A stretch of DNA of 64,000 nt from Lysobacter capsici. Lineage in GTDB: Bacteria > Pseudomonadota > Gammaproteobacteria > Xanthomonadales > Xanthomonadaceae. The notes under the pieces were generated by a model. That model was not told the DNA's origin. It saw nothing but the letters and a program-made list of their open reading frames with translations, and did no database searches. Below are positions 25,450 through 34,572 of the stretch, one piece after another. Both the position numbers and the translations under genes were made by a program. Where the stretch lies: contig NZ_CP076103.1 of the NCBI RefSeq assembly GCF_018732085.1, positions 3,534,001-3,598,000 on the forward strand, read 5' to 3'. Within the stretch, counting starts at the first letter, position 1. The number at the start of each line of letters is the position of its first letter.

Positions 25450-26063
25450 TCGCACGCGTACATGGCGGGGTTTTTTCGCGCCTATGCACGCGAACCGGCG
25501 CGCTGCTGACGATCCTGCTCGCCACCGGTTGCGCGCATGCGCCGCTGGGTTCCCGGCCGCCCTACGCCTGCCCCGCCGCGATCGCCTATCGCCTGGCCGA
25601 CACGCCCACGCCGGCGGGCCACGCCCTGGCCTTCACGCCCTGGGTGTTCGCGCTGAGCCCGCAGGCGCCGGTTGCCCTGTATGGATTCGAGAGGGACGGC
25701 GGCATCGAACTGGCGAGGGGAGAAACCGACGAGGACGGCCGCATCGTGATGACTCATGCGCAGCAGCAAGCGGTGACCCGGGCCTACTGCGACACGCCGG
25801 AAAAGATCTGGCTGATCTACCCCGGCCAGACCGAACGGCTCCGGCTCTACGACTTGAGCCTGGCCCGCGATCCGGACGAACGGCTGTACTACGCGCTCAT
25901 CCAGAATGGTTATGTCGACGGCGGCGACAGGCCGATGTATCGCCGCGGTTATTTCGAATCCGAAGGCCGACAAGCGCTCGACCACGCGCTCGATGCCGAG
26001 CAAGCGGCCGACAGGCCGGACTTGCTGCGCAAGCTCCAGGCCGCCCGCGGCGCGGGTCCGTAG
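25446..26063 (+). CDS. Putative lipoprotein of unknown function (GTG start)
   Basis: A 205-residue protein translated from GTG 25446, which overlaps the metallopeptidase TGA in GTGA. The N-terminus VIARVHGGVFSRLCTRTGAL, then LTILLATGC, is a lipoprotein-type signal peptide, with a lipobox-like LATGC. The mature part starts AHAPLGSRPPYACPAAIAYR and contains LYGFERDGGIELARGETDED, then EKIWLIYPGQTERLRLYDLS. This strand pattern resembles the small Ig-like/DUF-type domains of secretion-associated proteins, but I cannot name a family. The C-terminal helix is rich in Asp/Arg. Coupling to the metallopeptidase suggests shared expression only. Confidence 0.7.
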   Translation: MIARVHGGVFSRLCTRTGALLTILLATGCAHAPLGSRPPYACPAAIAYRLADTPTPAGHALAFTPWVFALSPQAPVALYGFERDGGIELARGETDEDGRIVMTHAQQQAVTRAYCDTPEKIWLIYPGQTERLRLYDLSLARDPDERLYYALIQNGYVDGGDRPMYRRGYFESEGRQALDHALDAEQAADRPDLLRKLQAARGAGP

Positions 26064-26162
26064 CGACCGCTGCGACGTTCTCCTCGCCCGGCAGGGCGTC
26101 GACGGTCGCAAAGCCCGGATGCGCATGCGTCATGATGAGCGCCCTTCGGCTTGTGCGCTGAA

Positions 26163-26210
26163 GGCAAGGGCCAAAGCGAATCCCCCTGCTCCCCCTTTTG
26201 CAAAGGAGGG
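26163..26210. repeat. C-rich intergenic repeat (single copy of 47.6-kb family)
   Basis: GGCAAGGGCCAAAGCGAATC, then CCCCTGCTCCCCCTTTTGCA, then AAGGAGGG. It matches both arms of the inverted repeat at 47586-47696. CCCCCTTTTGCAAAGGAGGG also forms a hairpin between the convergent lipoprotein and transporter genes, so it may act as a terminator. Confidence 0.7.
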
Positions 26211-26251
26211 AAAAGCAAGGGCGTTGCGCGGCGAGAACGAGAGCGGGCGCG

Positions 26252-27535
26252 TTATTCCTCCTCGCGCACCATCAACAAGGCAATCAAGGTCAACGCCCCC
26301 GCCGCGGCCAGGTAGTAGCCGACATAAGCCAACCCATACCGATTCGCCAACTGAGTGGCGATCCACGGCGCGAACGAAGCGCCGAGGATGCCGGCGAGAT
26401 TGAACGCCAGCGAGGCGCCGGTGTAGCGCACCGCGGTCGGGAACATCTCGGCCAGGATCGTGCCGAGCGGGCCATAGGTCAGGCCCATGATGCCCAGGCC
26501 CAGGCCGAGGAACAGCAAAGTGCCCCAGGCGCTGCCGGTCGAAAACAGCGGCGCGAAGAAGATGCCGAAGCCGATCACCGCCACCGTCGACAGGATCATC
26601 GCCAGACGCCGGCCGCGGCGATCGGCGAACAGCGCCGACAACGGAATGGTGATGGCGAAGAACACCACGCTGCCCAGCTGCAGCAGCAGGAACTGTTCGC
26701 GCGTATAGCCGAGCTTCGAGGTGCCCCAGCTCAACGCGAACACCGTCATCAGATAAAACAATACGAAGGTGGCCAAGGCGCCGAAGGTGCCGGCGACCAG
26801 GGCGCCGGGGTGATTGCTCAGCACCTGCAGCATCGGCAGCCTGACCCGCTCGTGCTGATCGATCGCGCGCTGAAACGCCGGGGTCTCGTTGATCCGCAGC
26901 CGCACCCACAGGCCGACGAACACCAGCGCCGCGCTGGCCACGAACGGAATCCGCCAGCCCCAGGCGAAGAACGCCTCGTCGCCGAGGGTGTCGGTCAGCA
27001 GCAGGAAGATGCCGGTCGACAGGAAGAACCCGATCGGCGCGCCGAGCTGCGGAAACATGCCGTACCACGCGCGCTTGCCGGGCGGCGCGTTCTCGGTCGC
27101 CAGCAGCACCGCGCCGCCCCACTCGCCGCCCAGCCCCAGGCCCTGGCCGAACCGGCACAGCGCGAGCAGCGCCGGCGCGAGGATGCCGATGCTGTCGTAG
27201 GTCGGCAGCAGGCCGATCGCGACCGTCGACAGGCCCATGGTCAGCAAGGCCGCGACCAGGGTCGCCTTGCGGCCGATGCGGTCGCCGTAATGGCCGAAGA
27301 TCGCCGCGCCGACCGGGCGGGCGATGAAGGCCAGGGCGAAGGTCGCCAGCGACTGCAACACCGCGGTGCCCGGGTCGGCGCTGGTGAAGAACAGTTTCGG
27401 AAACACCAGCACCGCGGCGGTGGCGTAGATGTAGAAATCGAAGAACTCGATGGTGGTGCCGATCAGGCTCGCGAACAGCACGCGGGCCGGGGAATTGCTC
27501 GGGGCCGGGGCCGAGGCCGGTGCGGCTGCGCTCAT
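26252..27535 (-). CDS. MHS-family MFS transporter (metabolite:H+ symporter)
   Basis: A 427-residue inner-membrane transporter with 12 predicted helices. The N-terminal RVLFASLIGTTIEFFDFYIY is the hallmark of the metabolite:H+ symporter group (ShiA, ProP, KgtP-like). The MFS motif A is present as GHYGDRIGRKATLVAAL, followed by RFGQGLGLGGEWGGAVLLAT and WRIPFVASA. A second motif A copy appears as FADRRGRRLAMIL in the C-terminal half. These features predict proton-coupled uptake of a small carboxylate or osmolyte; the substrate cannot be read from sequence. The gene diverges from the Gfo/Idh/MocA oxidoreductase (151 bp between starts). Confidence 0.9.
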   Translation of the reverse strand: MSAAAPASAPAPSNSPARVLFASLIGTTIEFFDFYIYATAAVLVFPKLFFTSADPGTAVLQSLATFALAFIARPVGAAIFGHYGDRIGRKATLVAALLTMGLSTVAIGLLPTYDSIGILAPALLALCRFGQGLGLGGEWGGAVLLATENAPPGKRAWYGMFPQLGAPIGFFLSTGIFLLLTDTLGDEAFFAWGWRIPFVASAALVFVGLWVRLRINETPAFQRAIDQHERVRLPMLQVLSNHPGALVAGTFGALATFVLFYLMTVFALSWGTSKLGYTREQFLLLQLGSVVFFAITIPLSALFADRRGRRLAMILSTVAVIGFGIFFAPLFSTGSAWGTLLFLGLGLGIMGLTYGPLGTILAEMFPTAVRYTGASLAFNLAGILGASFAPWIATQLANRYGLAYVGYYLAAAGALTLIALLMVREEE

Positions 27536-27686
27536 CGAGACGTCCGAATGGGGGAATCGGTGAATTGTTACCCGATCCGCACCCGGTTCGGCAAAGCGGC
27601 CTTATGAACGGTGACGGCCGCATGCGGCGCTGGCCGCGCGCGCCGCGATCCGGCAAGGTGTGCCATCCCCCGCATGAGTTCGCAGC

Positions 27687-28763
27687 ATGAGCGCGCCCGC
27701 TCCCGTCCGCGTGGCCCTGATCGGCTACGGTTTCGCCGGCAAGACCTTCCATGCACCGTTGATCGCGGCCACGCCCGGCCTGTCGCTCGGCCTGATCGGC
27801 TCGCGCGACCCGGCCAAGGTCCACGCCGATTACCAGTACATGAGCGTGGTCGACGATCCGTTCGCCGCCGCCACCGATCCGCGCGTGGAGCTGGTGGTGA
27901 TCGCCACGCCGAACGACAGCCATGCCCCGCTCGCGCGCGCCGCGCTCGCGGCCGGCAAGCACGTGGTGGTCGACAAGCCGTTCACCCTCGACATGGGCGA
28001 AGCGCGCGAGTTGATCGCGTTGGCGCGGCAGCATCGGCGCGTGCTGTCGGTGTTCCACAATCGCCGCTGGGACAGTGACTACCTCGGGGTCAAGCAGGCG
28101 ATCGGGGAAGGCGTGCTCGGCGCGGTCGTGCATTTCGAATCGCATATCGACCGCTACCGCCCGCAGGTGCGCGAGCGATGGCGCGAACAGGCCGGGCCCG
28201 GCACCGGCGTGTGGTGGGACCTCGGGCCGCATCTGGTCGACCAGGCGCTGCAGTTGTTCGGCCTGCCCGAACGCGTCCTCGCCAGCCTGGCCACGCAACG
28301 CCGCGACGGCCAGGTCAGCGACTGGGCGCATGTCCTGCTCGATTACGGGCAACGCCGGGTGATCCTGCACGCGAGCATGCTGGCGGCCGGCGGCAGCGCG
28401 CGCTTCACCGTGCATGGCGAGCGCGGCAGCCTGGTCAAACCGCGCGCCGATCAGCAGGAAGCGCAGTTGCTGGCCGGCGTGGTGCCCGGTTCGCCGGGCT
28501 GGGGCGCGGACGGCGACGACCTGATCTTCCACGACGGCGAAGGCTCGCGCCGCCTGACCACGCCCTCGGGCGATCAGCGCCGCTACTACATGGCGATCTT
28601 CGATGCGATCCGCGAGCGCGGCGACAACCCGGTGACGCCGACCCAGGCGCTGGCGGTGATGGCGATACTGGAAGCTGCGGTGGAATCGGCGGCCACGGGC
28701 CGCGCGACCGCGCCGGCGCTCGATGCGGACGAACGCGCGGCGTTCGGCTACGGCGGCGATTGA
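27687..28763 (+). CDS. Gfo/Idh/MocA family oxidoreductase (YdgJ-like)
   Basis: A 358-residue NAD(P)-dependent oxidoreductase. The Rossmann motif GYGFAGKTFHAP (residues 13-24) carries the KTFHAP variant of the YdgJ branch. VVDKPFTLD (about 93-101) supplies the Lys equivalent to the family's EKP motif. FHNRRWDSDY and WWDLGPHLVDQALQLFG (His near 181) match the catalytic and dimer segments. Members reduce or oxidise sugar-derived polyols; the substrate of this branch is not defined. An N-terminal Ala/Pro stretch precedes the domain. It diverges from the MHS transporter, and co-function in uptake and oxidation of one compound is possible but not shown. Confidence 0.9.
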   Translation: MSAPAPVRVALIGYGFAGKTFHAPLIAATPGLSLGLIGSRDPAKVHADYQYMSVVDDPFAAATDPRVELVVIATPNDSHAPLARAALAAGKHVVVDKPFTLDMGEARELIALARQHRRVLSVFHNRRWDSDYLGVKQAIGEGVLGAVVHFESHIDRYRPQVRERWREQAGPGTGVWWDLGPHLVDQALQLFGLPERVLASLATQRRDGQVSDWAHVLLDYGQRRVILHASMLAAGGSARFTVHGERGSLVKPRADQQEAQLLAGVVPGSPGWGADGDDLIFHDGEGSRRLTTPSGDQRRYYMAIFDAIRERGDNPVTPTQALAVMAILEAAVESAATGRATAPALDADERAAFGYGGD

Positions 28764-28932
28764 ATCGCGGCAACGTTCGCGTAGTCGAGCGAAACGCCGC
28801 CGTCGGCAGCGGGCCGGGCCGCCTTCAACTGGTTCTTACATTCATGACGCTACCTTGCGTACATGAATCCAATGAACCGACGGCAGTTTCAGGCGCGGCT
28901 CCCGACGAGCGCGCCTTCATGAGCGCGCGGCG

Positions 28933-30063
28933 ATGAGCGCGCAATGCGAGTACAGCTTCGGCATCGAGGAAGAATTCTTCCTGGTCCGCCCGCATTCGCG
29001 CCTGCTCGCGACCCAGGTGCCCAGCCGCCTGCTCAAGCGCGCGCGCGCCGAGCTGGGCGAGTCGATCGAAAGCGAACTGCTGCAGGCGCAGATCGAGATC
29101 GCCACGCCGGTGCAATGCGACATCGCCCAGGCGCAGCGGCAGCTCAGCGAACTGCGGCGCGGCTTGTCGTCGCTGGCGCACGATCATGGGCTGGCCTTGC
29201 TGGCGGCGGGCACGCATCCGCTGGGGCAATGGCGCGAACAGACCCATACCGACAAGCCGCGCTATCGCCGCTTGGTCGAGGATTTCCAGATCGTCGCCCG
29301 CCGCAGCCAGGTGTGCGGGCTGCACGTGCATGTGCAATTGCCCGACGAGGTCGACCGCGTGCAGGCGATGAACCGGGCGATGCCGTGGCTGCCGCTGCTG
29401 CTGGCGCTTTCGACCTCCTCGCCGTTCTGGGACCGCTTCGACACCGGGCTGATGAGCTACCGCCAGGCCATGTACGACGAATGGCCGCGCACCGGCATCC
29501 CGGATTTCTTCGAGGACCAGGCCGACTACGACGCGTTCGCCGCGGTGCTCATGCGCGCCGGCGCGATCAACGATGCCAGTTCGTTGTGGTGGGCGATCCG
29601 CCCTTCGCCGAATTTCCCCACCGTCGAACTGCGCATCGCCGACGCCTGCACCCGGGTCGAAGACAGCGTGGCGATCGCCGCGTTGTACCGTTGCCTGATG
29701 CGGCATATCTCGATGCGTCCGGCCGACGCGCCGCCGTGCAATGCGAGCACGCGCCGGATCATCGACGAGAACCGCTGGCGCGCCAAGCGCTTCGGCCTGC
29801 AGGCGACCTTCCTCGATGCGCAAGGCAATACCGAGCCGGCGATCGACCAATTGCGGCGCCTGCGCGCGCTATGCCACGAAGATGCGCAAGCCCTGGATTG
29901 CCTCGACGCGCTCAAGACTCTGGACGCGATCGTCGAACGCGGCAGCAGCGCACACACCCAGTTGCAGGTCTATCGCGAACAACGCCAGCAAGGCCTCAGC
30001 CGCACCAACGCGCTCAAGCGGGTGGTCGACTGGTTGCTGGAAACCACCGTGCCCGGCGCATGA
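28933..30063 (+). CDS. ybdK: YbdK-type carboxylate-amine ligase (GCS2 family)
   Basis: A 376-residue member of the glutamate-cysteine ligase type 2 family. The N-terminal YSFGIEEEFFLVRPHSRLL contains the metal/ATP-binding GIEEE core. Other family segments are ELLQAQIEIATPV, LLAAGTHPLGQW, CGLHVHVQLPD, LLALSTSSPFWDRFDTGLMS YR-type text and NFPTVELRIADAC. These enzymes join a carboxylate (often glutamate) to an amine with ATP. E. coli YbdK has weak glutamate-cysteine ligase activity, but the true product is usually unknown. It is followed after 140 bp by a C26 gamma-glutamyl hydrolase on the same strand, a pairing that suggests formation and cleavage of a gamma-glutamyl compound. Confidence 0.9.
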   Translation: MSAQCEYSFGIEEEFFLVRPHSRLLATQVPSRLLKRARAELGESIESELLQAQIEIATPVQCDIAQAQRQLSELRRGLSSLAHDHGLALLAAGTHPLGQWREQTHTDKPRYRRLVEDFQIVARRSQVCGLHVHVQLPDEVDRVQAMNRAMPWLPLLLALSTSSPFWDRFDTGLMSYRQAMYDEWPRTGIPDFFEDQADYDAFAAVLMRAGAINDASSLWWAIRPSPNFPTVELRIADACTRVEDSVAIAALYRCLMRHISMRPADAPPCNASTRRIIDENRWRAKRFGLQATFLDAQGNTEPAIDQLRRLRALCHEDAQALDCLDALKTLDAIVERGSSAHTQLQVYREQRQQGLSRTNALKRVVDWLLETTVPGA

Positions 30064-30203
30064 CGTCGCCACCTCGTTCATGCCCTGCTCCGATCAGCTT
30101 GCGAATCATCTGACTCCGAATCGCCCCTGCTCCCAGCACCACGCTTCGACCGACACGTTCCGATCCCCACGCTCCACCCGACCTCGCTCCGGATGACCCC
30201 GCC

Positions 30204-31004
30204 ATGCCCGCCCCCGCCCGCAAACTGCTGATCGGCCTGTCGCCGCGCCTGATGCGCAACCTGCCGCCCGAGTACGGCTTCCGCAACAAGACCCTGCAAT
30301 ACCTGGAGCAATCCATGGCCCACTGGGTCATGGCCAGCGGCGCGCTGGTGGTGATGATTCCCACCGTCGACGCCACCGGCGCGGTCCAGGCCACCGATCT
30401 GGCCGTGCGCGACTACGCGCGCTCGCTCGACGGGCTGATCCTGCAAGGCGGCGCCGACATCGATCCGCAAGCCTACGGCGAGCGGCCCAGCGAAATGCTG
30501 ATGACCACCGACCCGGACCGCGACCGCTTCGAGTTGAACCTGCTGCGCGCCTTCGTCGACGCCGGCAAGCCGGTGCTCGGCATCTGCCGCGGCATGCAGC
30601 TGATCAACGTCGCCCACGGCGGCAGCCTGTACCAGGATCTGGTCGGCGGCGGCGCGACCCGCGCCCAGCACTACATCCCGGCGCAGTACGACGAACACGC
30701 GCATTCACTGCGCATGCGCGAGGACGGCTGGCTGGCGTCGCTGTATCCGCAGGCCGCCGACCCGCGGGTGAATTCGATCCATCACCAGGGCGTCAAGCAC
30801 CTCGGCGAAGGTCTGGAGGTGGAGGCGTGGTCGGAAGACGGCATTGCCGAATGCATCCGCGGCCGCGGCGAGAGTTTCGTGGTCGGCGTGCAATGGCATC
30901 CGGAGTTCCACGACCATCGCTTTCCGGAATTGCTGCCCGGCCGGCCGTTGTTGATGTCGTTCATGGAAGCTGCGCGCAAACGTGAGCAGGCGTTAGCGGC
31001 CTGA
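30204..31004 (+). CDS. Class C26 gamma-glutamyl hydrolase (PuuD-like)
   Basis: A 266-residue class I glutamine-amidotransferase-fold hydrolase. The nucleophile is the Cys of VLGICRGMQLINVAHGG (about residue 128), and the His/Glu pair is in VVGVQWHPEF (about 231-233). GLILQGGADIDPQAYGE and SIHHQGVK are typical of gamma-glutamyl-GABA hydrolases. It should cleave a gamma-glutamyl amide, releasing glutamate. The rest of the putrescine-utilisation (Puu) pathway is absent here. The neighbour upstream is a YbdK-type ligase. A strong inverted repeat 20 bp after the stop may terminate the transcript. Confidence 0.9.
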   Translation: MPAPARKLLIGLSPRLMRNLPPEYGFRNKTLQYLEQSMAHWVMASGALVVMIPTVDATGAVQATDLAVRDYARSLDGLILQGGADIDPQAYGERPSEMLMTTDPDRDRFELNLLRAFVDAGKPVLGICRGMQLINVAHGGSLYQDLVGGGATRAQHYIPAQYDEHAHSLRMREDGWLASLYPQAADPRVNSIHHQGVKHLGEGLEVEAWSEDGIAECIRGRGESFVVGVQWHPEFHDHRFPELLPGRPLLMSFMEAARKREQALAA

Positions 31005-31023
31005 TTGGTCGTCCCGATAGCCC

Positions 31024-31110
31024 CTGTAGGAGCGGCGCAAGCCGCGACCGCGACACCGCGCTCGCGTCGCATCTGTGATGTCGCGGTCGCGGCTCGCGCC
31101 GCTCCTACAG
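31024..31110. repeat. GTAGGAGCGG-family inverted repeat, copy 1
   Basis: Two 32-nt arms, 31024-31055 and 31079-31110, are reverse complements except for one base. The outer core is CTGTAGGAGCGGCGCAAGCC, with GCGACCGCGACA inside. Located between the convergent hydrolase and S8 protease genes, it could form a long hairpin acting as a terminator in both directions. Related copies: 34474, 35181, 38117, 38343, 42500 and a half copy at 42669. Confidence 0.95.
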
Positions 31111-31212
31111 TCGGATACGCAGCCTGCGAAGTGAATGCAATATCGAAACGACCCGGGCAGCCTGAGCCACCCGGGTCGCCAACCGCATCAACCACCCAAC
31201 CAATACGCCGGC

Positions 31213-33300
31213 TTACAAACTCGCCGCGCAGTTGTAGCAGACCAACGCGAAATCCTGATCGGTATCGTCGCCGGCATTGGGCAATCCATTCGAATTGATG
31301 TCGGTCGCGCGCACCACGACGTTGACGCTGCCGGCGTGCTGAGCGGCCTGCAGGAACACGCCTTCGCCGTTGTTGCGCGCGTCCGCGGTACCGCCGGTGG
31401 CCGACCAGCCGGCGCTATTGAACACATTGCCCAGATAGGTGCTGCCGCCCGCGGTCACGCGCAGGTCCAGGTTGTTGTTCCAGGCCGGCGTGGTGCCGCC
31501 CAGGCCGTGACCGGGCGCGTCGGTCCACACCAGCATGACCCGCACCGGCTTGGTCGGATCGGCGGCGGTGAAGGTGCGCGTCCAGCTCTCGCCGGTGTTG
31601 TCGAACACGTGGGTCTGGTCGACGTACTGCACCGCCTGCGCCGGACGCAGCACCGGATCGATCAACATCCGACCCCAACCCTGCTTGCTGTCGGGCGCGG
31701 TCGCCAGGGTGCCGCCGTCGGCGTCGAGTTTGCCGACCAGGTTCTGCGCGACCGCGGTGAACGCGGCCTTGGTCAACGCCGGGCTGGGATCGACGCTGAA
31801 ACGATTGCGGTAGTACTGCACGAACAAGGCGCTGGCGCCGGCCACCTGCGGCGAGGCCATGCTGGTGCCGCACATCAGGCCATGGCCGGTCGCGCTGTTG
31901 GCCGAATCGATCGAACAGCCCGGCGCGACCATCGCCGGAATACGCCGGCCGTCCAGCGCCGGGCCGTGCGCGGTGTTGCTGGACAGATCGTTGATCGCCG
32001 CCAGTTGCACCGTCGCCGAGGTCTGGCCCTTGGTCGAGCCGATGGTGAAGGTGTTCTTGGCTTCGTCGGGCGAGCCCTGGCTCTGGGTGCCGCCGTTGCC
32101 GTTCATGAACGACAGCACGTAGGCCAGCGGCTGATCGCCGGGCGCATCGGGATCGGCATCGCGCACGCCGACATCGACCTGGCGCGTATCGCCGTCGTAG
32201 CCGCGCGGCGAACCGGCCGGGCCCCAACTGTTGCCGGAAATCACCGCGCGGTTGCGCACCGACTGGGTCATCAGCAACAGCATGCCGCCGGCCCGGGTGT
32301 AGAACGGCGAATACCGCTGTTCGACCAGCTTGGCGCCGGGCGCGACGCCCAGGCCGCGCAGAAAGCTGCCGGTGGACGCGGTGGCGCGCACGTTCGAGGC
32401 GCCGTCGCCGGCCATGATCGCGGCGGTGTGGGTGCCGTGCGCGCTGCTCGCGCTGCCGCCGCAGGTGGTGCCGGTGCAGGCGGCCATGCGCGCGACCAGA
32501 TCCGGATGGGTGTGGTAGATGCCGCCGTCGACGTTGGCGATGATCACGCCGGTGCCGTTGACGCCGGCAGTGCTGAGATAACTCAGATAACCCGGCACCG
32601 CGAGATTGCTCGCATTGACGTTGCCGGCGTTGATCTGGCTGCTCATCTCGCCGCGCAGGCCGCCGTCGGTAGGCACGCTCTGCACGCTGTACACGCCCGG
32701 CGTCTGCGCGAGCGCGGCGAGTTGATTCGCGGGCAGTTGCACGGTCTGGGTTTGCAGATGACGGTCGACGATCTTCGCGCCCAGACCGGTATCGGCGACG
32801 CCGATCTTGGCGAGGTTCGCGCCGAGCGCGCTGCCGCGATGGCTGATGACGCTGACCTGCACCGGTCCGGTCGCGGCCTTGCTCAACGCGGCTTCGCGCA
32901 GTTCGGGCTGAACCCGGTACCCCGGCAGGAAATCGCCGCTCCAGCGCACTTCGCGCTGCCCGGCCAGGCGCGCGAGCGCGTCGCGCTTGCCCCAGGCGAT
33001 GTAGGTGTAGGGATGCACGTACTGCACCGGTTCCAATCCGGCGCGGCGCAGCTCATCCAGCCACGCCTGCTGCACCGGACCGGTGAACTGGACCAGGCGC
33101 CAGTCGTCGCCGTCGGCGCGGGTGCGGCCCCAGGCGCTGGCGGCCTGCACTGGTTTGCTGGTGAGCGGATCGAAACGCAATCCGCCCAGATCGAGTTCGA
33201 AACCGCCGGCGGCGGACGGCGCGGCTTGCGCGGCGCAAAGCAGCGGCGCCAGGCCGATGGCCAGGGCGACGGCGGTGTGCAGATGGCGACGACGGGTCAT
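31213..33300 (-). CDS. Secreted S8 (subtilisin-like) serine protease
   Basis: A 695-residue extracellular protease. MTRRRHLHTAVALAIGLAPL, ending LCAAQA, is the signal peptide, followed by a propeptide-like region (to about 240). The triad is visible as Asp258 in NVDGGIYHTHPDL, His288 in SAHGTHTAAIMAG and Ser480 in CGTSMASPQVAGASALF. The oxyanion Asn is probably in SGNSWGPAG. The Asp context is DGG rather than DTG/DSG. A C-terminal region (about 560-695) has VRVMLVWTDAPG, NNLDLRVTAG and NGEGVFLQAAQ, a beta-sandwich common in bacterial S8 exoproteases, ending DFALVCYNCAASL. It likely contributes to predation or nutrient release. The start at 33300 was chosen for the signal peptide; the frame extends further upstream without protein-like sequence. 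Confidence 0.92.
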   Translation of the reverse strand: MTRRRHLHTAVALAIGLAPLLCAAQAAPSAAGGFELDLGGLRFDPLTSKPVQAASAWGRTRADGDDWRLVQFTGPVQQAWLDELRRAGLEPVQYVHPYTYIAWGKRDALARLAGQREVRWSGDFLPGYRVQPELREAALSKAATGPVQVSVISHRGSALGANLAKIGVADTGLGAKIVDRHLQTQTVQLPANQLAALAQTPGVYSVQSVPTDGGLRGEMSSQINAGNVNASNLAVPGYLSYLSTAGVNGTGVIIANVDGGIYHTHPDLVARMAACTGTTCGGSASSAHGTHTAAIMAGDGASNVRATASTGSFLRGLGVAPGAKLVEQRYSPFYTRAGGMLLLMTQSVRNRAVISGNSWGPAGSPRGYDGDTRQVDVGVRDADPDAPGDQPLAYVLSFMNGNGGTQSQGSPDEAKNTFTIGSTKGQTSATVQLAAINDLSSNTAHGPALDGRRIPAMVAPGCSIDSANSATGHGLMCGTSMASPQVAGASALFVQYYRNRFSVDPSPALTKAAFTAVAQNLVGKLDADGGTLATAPDSKQGWGRMLIDPVLRPAQAVQYVDQTHVFDNTGESWTRTFTAADPTKPVRVMLVWTDAPGHGLGGTTPAWNNNLDLRVTAGGSTYLGNVFNSAGWSATGGTADARNNGEGVFLQAAQHAGSVNVVVRATDINSNGLPNAGDDTDQDFALVCYNCAASL

Positions 33301-33906
33301 GGGAGTTCTCTGAGATAAGCCGAAGGAACGCCGCCCGAACGGGCGACGACGCGTGAACTGCGATCTGGGAAAAACACCGGACCGCGGCGTTCGAGCTGCG
33401 AGCGTGCCGCTGGCGTCGTCGAACGCCCATCGACACTGCGCCCGCGCGCAGGCGGCGTCCATGCGATTCCGAACGGCGCTTCGAAATGATCATAGAGAGT
33501 GATCACAGAATCCCGAACGCGCCGTCACAGCGCGATGCTCGCGCCGTATTCATGCGCAAGGCGCGCGATCGCGCATGCGTACCGCGCCGGCATGAGACCT
33601 GCGGAGAACATCGCGTTTTTTGCCGATTTTCGGTTGCGGCGACGCATCGCGGCGCAATCGCGGGCCTGCATCACATTCGCGCGATTCGCTTCGCACTGCG
33701 CGCCGAATCGTCGGCCGCGATCCGACAGCACGCTTACGGCACGCCAATGGATCAAATGCCGCATCTTTTTTCTGCGAATACTCGACAACGACCGTGCATC
33801 TGAAATTTTGGTGGTTGATCCGGCCGCGTTTGTGTCCTTACATTCGCTCAGCGTTGCGTCGCTGCATGACATACGAATGCGCGCACCGAACCAGGGGATC
33901 AGCACG
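33301..33906. other. Divergent intergenic region, 606 bp
   Basis: This separates the S8 protease and the DUF4189 gene and should contain both promoters. I see no gene, tandem repeat or strong inverted repeat. It is AT-richer near 33740-33850 than its surroundings, consistent with a promoter for the rightward gene. Confidence 0.4.
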
Positions 33907-34425
33907 ATGAACCATCGATCTCTATGCACGCTCGGCCTGTGGCTTGCGATCGGCGGCTCCGCGATCGCGGCCAGTTGCCCGCCGGACCAGCGCGCCACGC
34001 CGCGCGGCGCGAACGCCGCGAAAACCGCCTGCGCCACGCCTTCGCGACCGCGCGAACGCAAACGGACCGAGCAGGCGCGGGCCATGCAGGCGCGCATCGA
34101 ATGGTCCGACCGCTGGGGTGCGATCGCGACCGGCCGCGGCAACGCGTTCGGCGTCGCTTTCGAAAAGCTGAGCAAACACGAAGCCGAAACGACCGCGCTG
34201 GCGCAATGCCGCGGCGCGACCGACGGCGACTGCGCGATCGCGCAGAGTTATTCCAACCAATGCGGCGCGGTGGCGCGCGACGACGCGAGCACGGCGTCGG
34301 CGAGCGCGGCGACCGTCGAGGACGCCGAGCGCCTGAGCTTGCAGCGTTGCGAAAAATCCGCGGCGACCGCAGACGACTGCCAGGTGGCGTATTCGGGATG
34401 CAGCTATCCGGCTCGTGCCGAGTGA
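33907..34425 (+). CDS. DUF4189 domain secreted protein
   Basis: A 172-residue exported protein. MNHRSLCTLGLWLAIGGSAI, then AASC, is a signal peptide, with AGGGG 9 nt upstream of the ATG. The mature part has the DUF4189 pattern: W-x-DRWGAIATGRGNAFGVAF, SKHEAETTALAQCRGATDGD C-type spacing, SNQCGAVARDD and A-x-x-SLQRCEK ending CQVAYSGCSYPARAE. The paired Cys residues probably form disulfides in the periplasm or outside the cell. The family has no known enzymatic function. A GTAGGAGCGG inverted repeat follows 49 bp downstream. Confidence 0.8.
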   Translation: MNHRSLCTLGLWLAIGGSAIAASCPPDQRATPRGANAAKTACATPSRPRERKRTEQARAMQARIEWSDRWGAIATGRGNAFGVAFEKLSKHEAETTALAQCRGATDGDCAIAQSYSNQCGAVARDDASTASASAATVEDAERLSLQRCEKSAATADDCQVAYSGCSYPARAE

Positions 34426-34473
34426 CCGCTCGCCGAGCGGCGCTTCCCCGCGGTCGTAACCCACGTAATCCGA

Positions 34474-34572
34474 CTGTAGGAGCGGCGCGGGCCGCGACCG
34501 CGGGAATGCGGCTACGACGAGCGTTTCGTCGTTGTCGTCATGGCGCGGTCGCGGCTCGCGCCGCTCCTACAG
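34474..34572. repeat. GTAGGAGCGG-family inverted repeat, copy 2
   Basis: CTGTAGGAGCGGCGCGGGCC...GACCGCG on the left faces CGCGGTCGCGGCTCGCGCCG...CTCCTACAG on the right. Its right arm is shared with the outer arm of the large palindrome that starts at 34561. Confidence 0.9.

Noticed and set aside
31135..33318. Large plus-strand frame opposite the S8 protease
   Set aside because: Antisense shadow; the minus-strand product has a complete catalytic triad and signal peptide.
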